This document shows, one piece after another, positions 7,235 to 8,175 of a stretch of 8,175 bases of DNA. Origin of the DNA: an uncultured bacterium. GTDB taxonomy: Bacteria > Bdellovibrionota_C > UBA2361 > CAKMMH01. A program made the translations under genes and the position numbers. The DNA is taken from positions 1 through 8,175 of the forward strand of contig CAKMMH010000075.1 of NCBI GenBank assembly GCA_927798255.1, read 5' to 3'. Below the pieces are notes generated by a model. That model worked only from the letters and a program-made list of their open reading frames with translations. It was not told the DNA's origin and did no database searches. Position 1 is the first letter of the stretch, and the number at the start of each line of letters is the position of its first letter.

Positions 7235-8044
7235 TTATTCTTTTATAAATAATGCTCTTAAAATATTAGGGCGTCCAAAATCTCTCTTTCCAAGTCCTAT
7301 TCCTTGTCGTAAAATTGTAAAATTTTTAGGGAGAGAAAAAACAGGCTTTAAAGAAGCTAAAATAGCAATTCCTGTTGGCGTTATCATTTCAGATTTAGCG
7401 TCTGTAATTGAAAAAGGGATTTTATAATCTTCTAATATATTTAACACAGCAGGGACAGGAATTGGTAAATCGCCATGAGCGCAAGTTATAAAGCCTTGCC
7501 CCTCATTTAAGTTTGTAATTATGCATTTTTTAATATTTAAATTATCAATAAGAACGCTTGCCGAAATTATATCAACAATTGAATCAATTGCGCCTACCTC
7601 GTGAAAATGTACTTCTTCAACTTTGCAACCGTGTGCCTTGCTTTCTGCTTTTGCAACAATTAAAAAAATGTTTTTGGCGATATTTTTAGCAATATCTGAA
7701 ATTTTAGCGTTATCAATAATTTCGTTTATATCTTTTAAATGTCTATGAATATGATGAAGAGTGTGGTGATGCTCATGATTATGATGTTCATGTTCGTGAT
7801 GATGTTCACAATGTGCGTTTTCTAGATGTTCATGCTCACTATGTTTTAAAATCACATTAAAATCAGTTCCTAAAATTGAGTATGATTTTTTTTGTGAAAT
7901 TTCTACAGAAAATTCATCTTCAAGTTGTAAGCTGTTTAATGCTTCTTTTAATATGTTTTCATCTCCTCCTAAACTTAAAAGAGAAGCTACAAACATATCT
8001 CCACTTATTCCGCATGTGCCATCTAGATAAAGTACATTTTCCAT
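7235..8044 (-). CDS. larC: LarC1: N-terminal half of nickel-pincer cofactor synthesis protein LarC
   Basis: These 269 residues carry the whole LarC1 signature: YLDGTCGISGDMFVASLLSLG (6-26), a His-rich stretch (68-102), RHLKDINEII (101-110), VHFHEVGAIDSIVDI (145-159), GQGFITCAHGDLPIPVPAV (182-200), ITPTGIAIL (221-229) and GLGKRDFGRPNILRALF (250-266). LarC inserts nickel into the pyridinium dithio-cofactor made by LarB and LarE, for lactate racemase and related enzymes. The His-rich segment has 18 His in 35 residues and probably binds or stores nickel. The start is supported by AGGAAA at 8053-8058, 8 bases upstream. The family is usually about 400 or more residues; this frame ends in TAA just where LarC2 should begin. 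In Lactobacillus plantarum larC is also two frames, larC1 and larC2, joined by ribosomal frameshifting, but here a single shift cannot connect them. No larB, larE or larA is in the window. Confidence 0.9.
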   Translation of the reverse strand: MENVLYLDGTCGISGDMFVASLLSLGGDENILKEALNSLQLEDEFSVEISQKKSYSILGTDFNVILKHSEHEHLENAHCEHHHEHEHHNHEHHHTLHHIHRHLKDINEIIDNAKISDIAKNIAKNIFLIVAKAESKAHGCKVEEVHFHEVGAIDSIVDIISASVLIDNLNIKKCIITNLNEGQGFITCAHGDLPIPVPAVLNILEDYKIPFSITDAKSEMITPTGIAILASLKPVFSLPKNFTILRQGIGLGKRDFGRPNILRALFIKE

Positions 8045-8084
8045 TTATAATATTTCCTATTATAGTTAAATTTTAGTGAACCCA

Positions 8085-8140
8085 TAACGGGGGTCGGGGA
8101 AGGGGAAACCCCATCCTAGCGCCGCGTACTTCGTACGCTT
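8085..8140. repeat. GC-rich intergenic block with two hairpins
   Basis: Upstream of larC1, within an AT-rich genome, lie three G tracts (8089-8093, 8096-8099, 8102-8105) followed by AAA and CCCC (8109-8112), giving a GGGG-AAA-CCCC inverted repeat. A second, perfect inverted repeat, GCGTAC-TTC-GTACGC, spans 8124-8138. The composition is completely unlike the flanking DNA. It may be a dispersed intergenic repeat, a transcription terminator of an upstream gene outside the window, or a structured leader. There is no T run directly after the second hairpin on the plus strand beyond CTTTATTA, so a classical terminator is only moderately supported. Confidence 0.5.
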
Positions 8141-8175
8141 TATTATATCCCTTGCAGGATATTGATTAATACCCT

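Noticed and set aside
7200..7427. Plus-strand open frame of 75 codons across the larC break
   Set aside because: It is antisense to conserved LarC1 codons and the product has no family features.
8059..8064. TATAAT on the minus strand before larC
   Set aside because: Only about 15 bases from the ATG; transcription from it would start inside or after the ribosome binding site, and there is no matching -35.
7876..8076. Plus-strand open frame of 66 codons opposite the larC start
   Set aside because: Antisense to the conserved LarC1 N-terminus; hydrophobic content is explained by complementary codons.
3704..8084. Shared TGAACCCA octamer upstream of the glycosyltransferase (3704-3711) and of larC (8077-8084)
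   Set aside because: Eight bases shared once in 8 kb is within chance, and the distances to the starts differ.

Overview
The window is strongly AT-rich, with A/T-biased codons and proteins rich in Lys, Asn and Ile, and it has short AGGA-type ribosome binding sites about 8-9 bases before most starts. This fits a low-GC bacterium. The polymer-type sugar genes and the broken accessory gene suggest a host-associated or otherwise reduced genome, such as the gut Gastranaerophilales/Melainabacteria or another low-GC phylum, but no marker gene here settles the taxon.

Left part (1-5607) looks like a surface-glycan locus. Reading on the minus strand from a divergent intergenic region (3679-3804), a very large glycosyltransferase with three predicted catalytic domains (GT2-GT4-GT2) is followed, after a 195-base gap, by the N-terminal third of a GHMP sugar kinase of the glucuronokinase type, cut by the window edge. 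The gap holds an array of 7-base repeats (400-469) and a perfect 7+7 palindrome (475-491). On the plus strand, leaving the same divergent region, is a 600-residue protein with an N-terminal class I SAM methyltransferase and a C-terminal half carrying kinase-like motifs. The inferred theme is activated-sugar supply, chain assembly and chain modification or capping.

Right part (5680-8044, all minus strand) holds a larC region followed 22 bases later by a membrane-anchored metallophosphoesterase. LarC is the nickel-inserting enzyme of nickel-pincer cofactor synthesis. Here its two halves are separated: LarC1 ends at a TAA (7235-7237), the LarC2 coding sequence resumes in another frame without a usable start, and LarC2 is interrupted again at a run of eight A residues (7080-7087). 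A -1 shift at the heptamer A AAA AAA would restore the conserved LarC sequence exactly. Either the gene is decaying with three lesions, or at least the A-run step is a slippage-tolerant site. This is the most notable feature of the window.

The right edge (8045-8175) has no gene but holds a compact GC-rich block with two hairpins. It is very unlike the surrounding DNA and may be a dispersed intergenic repeat.
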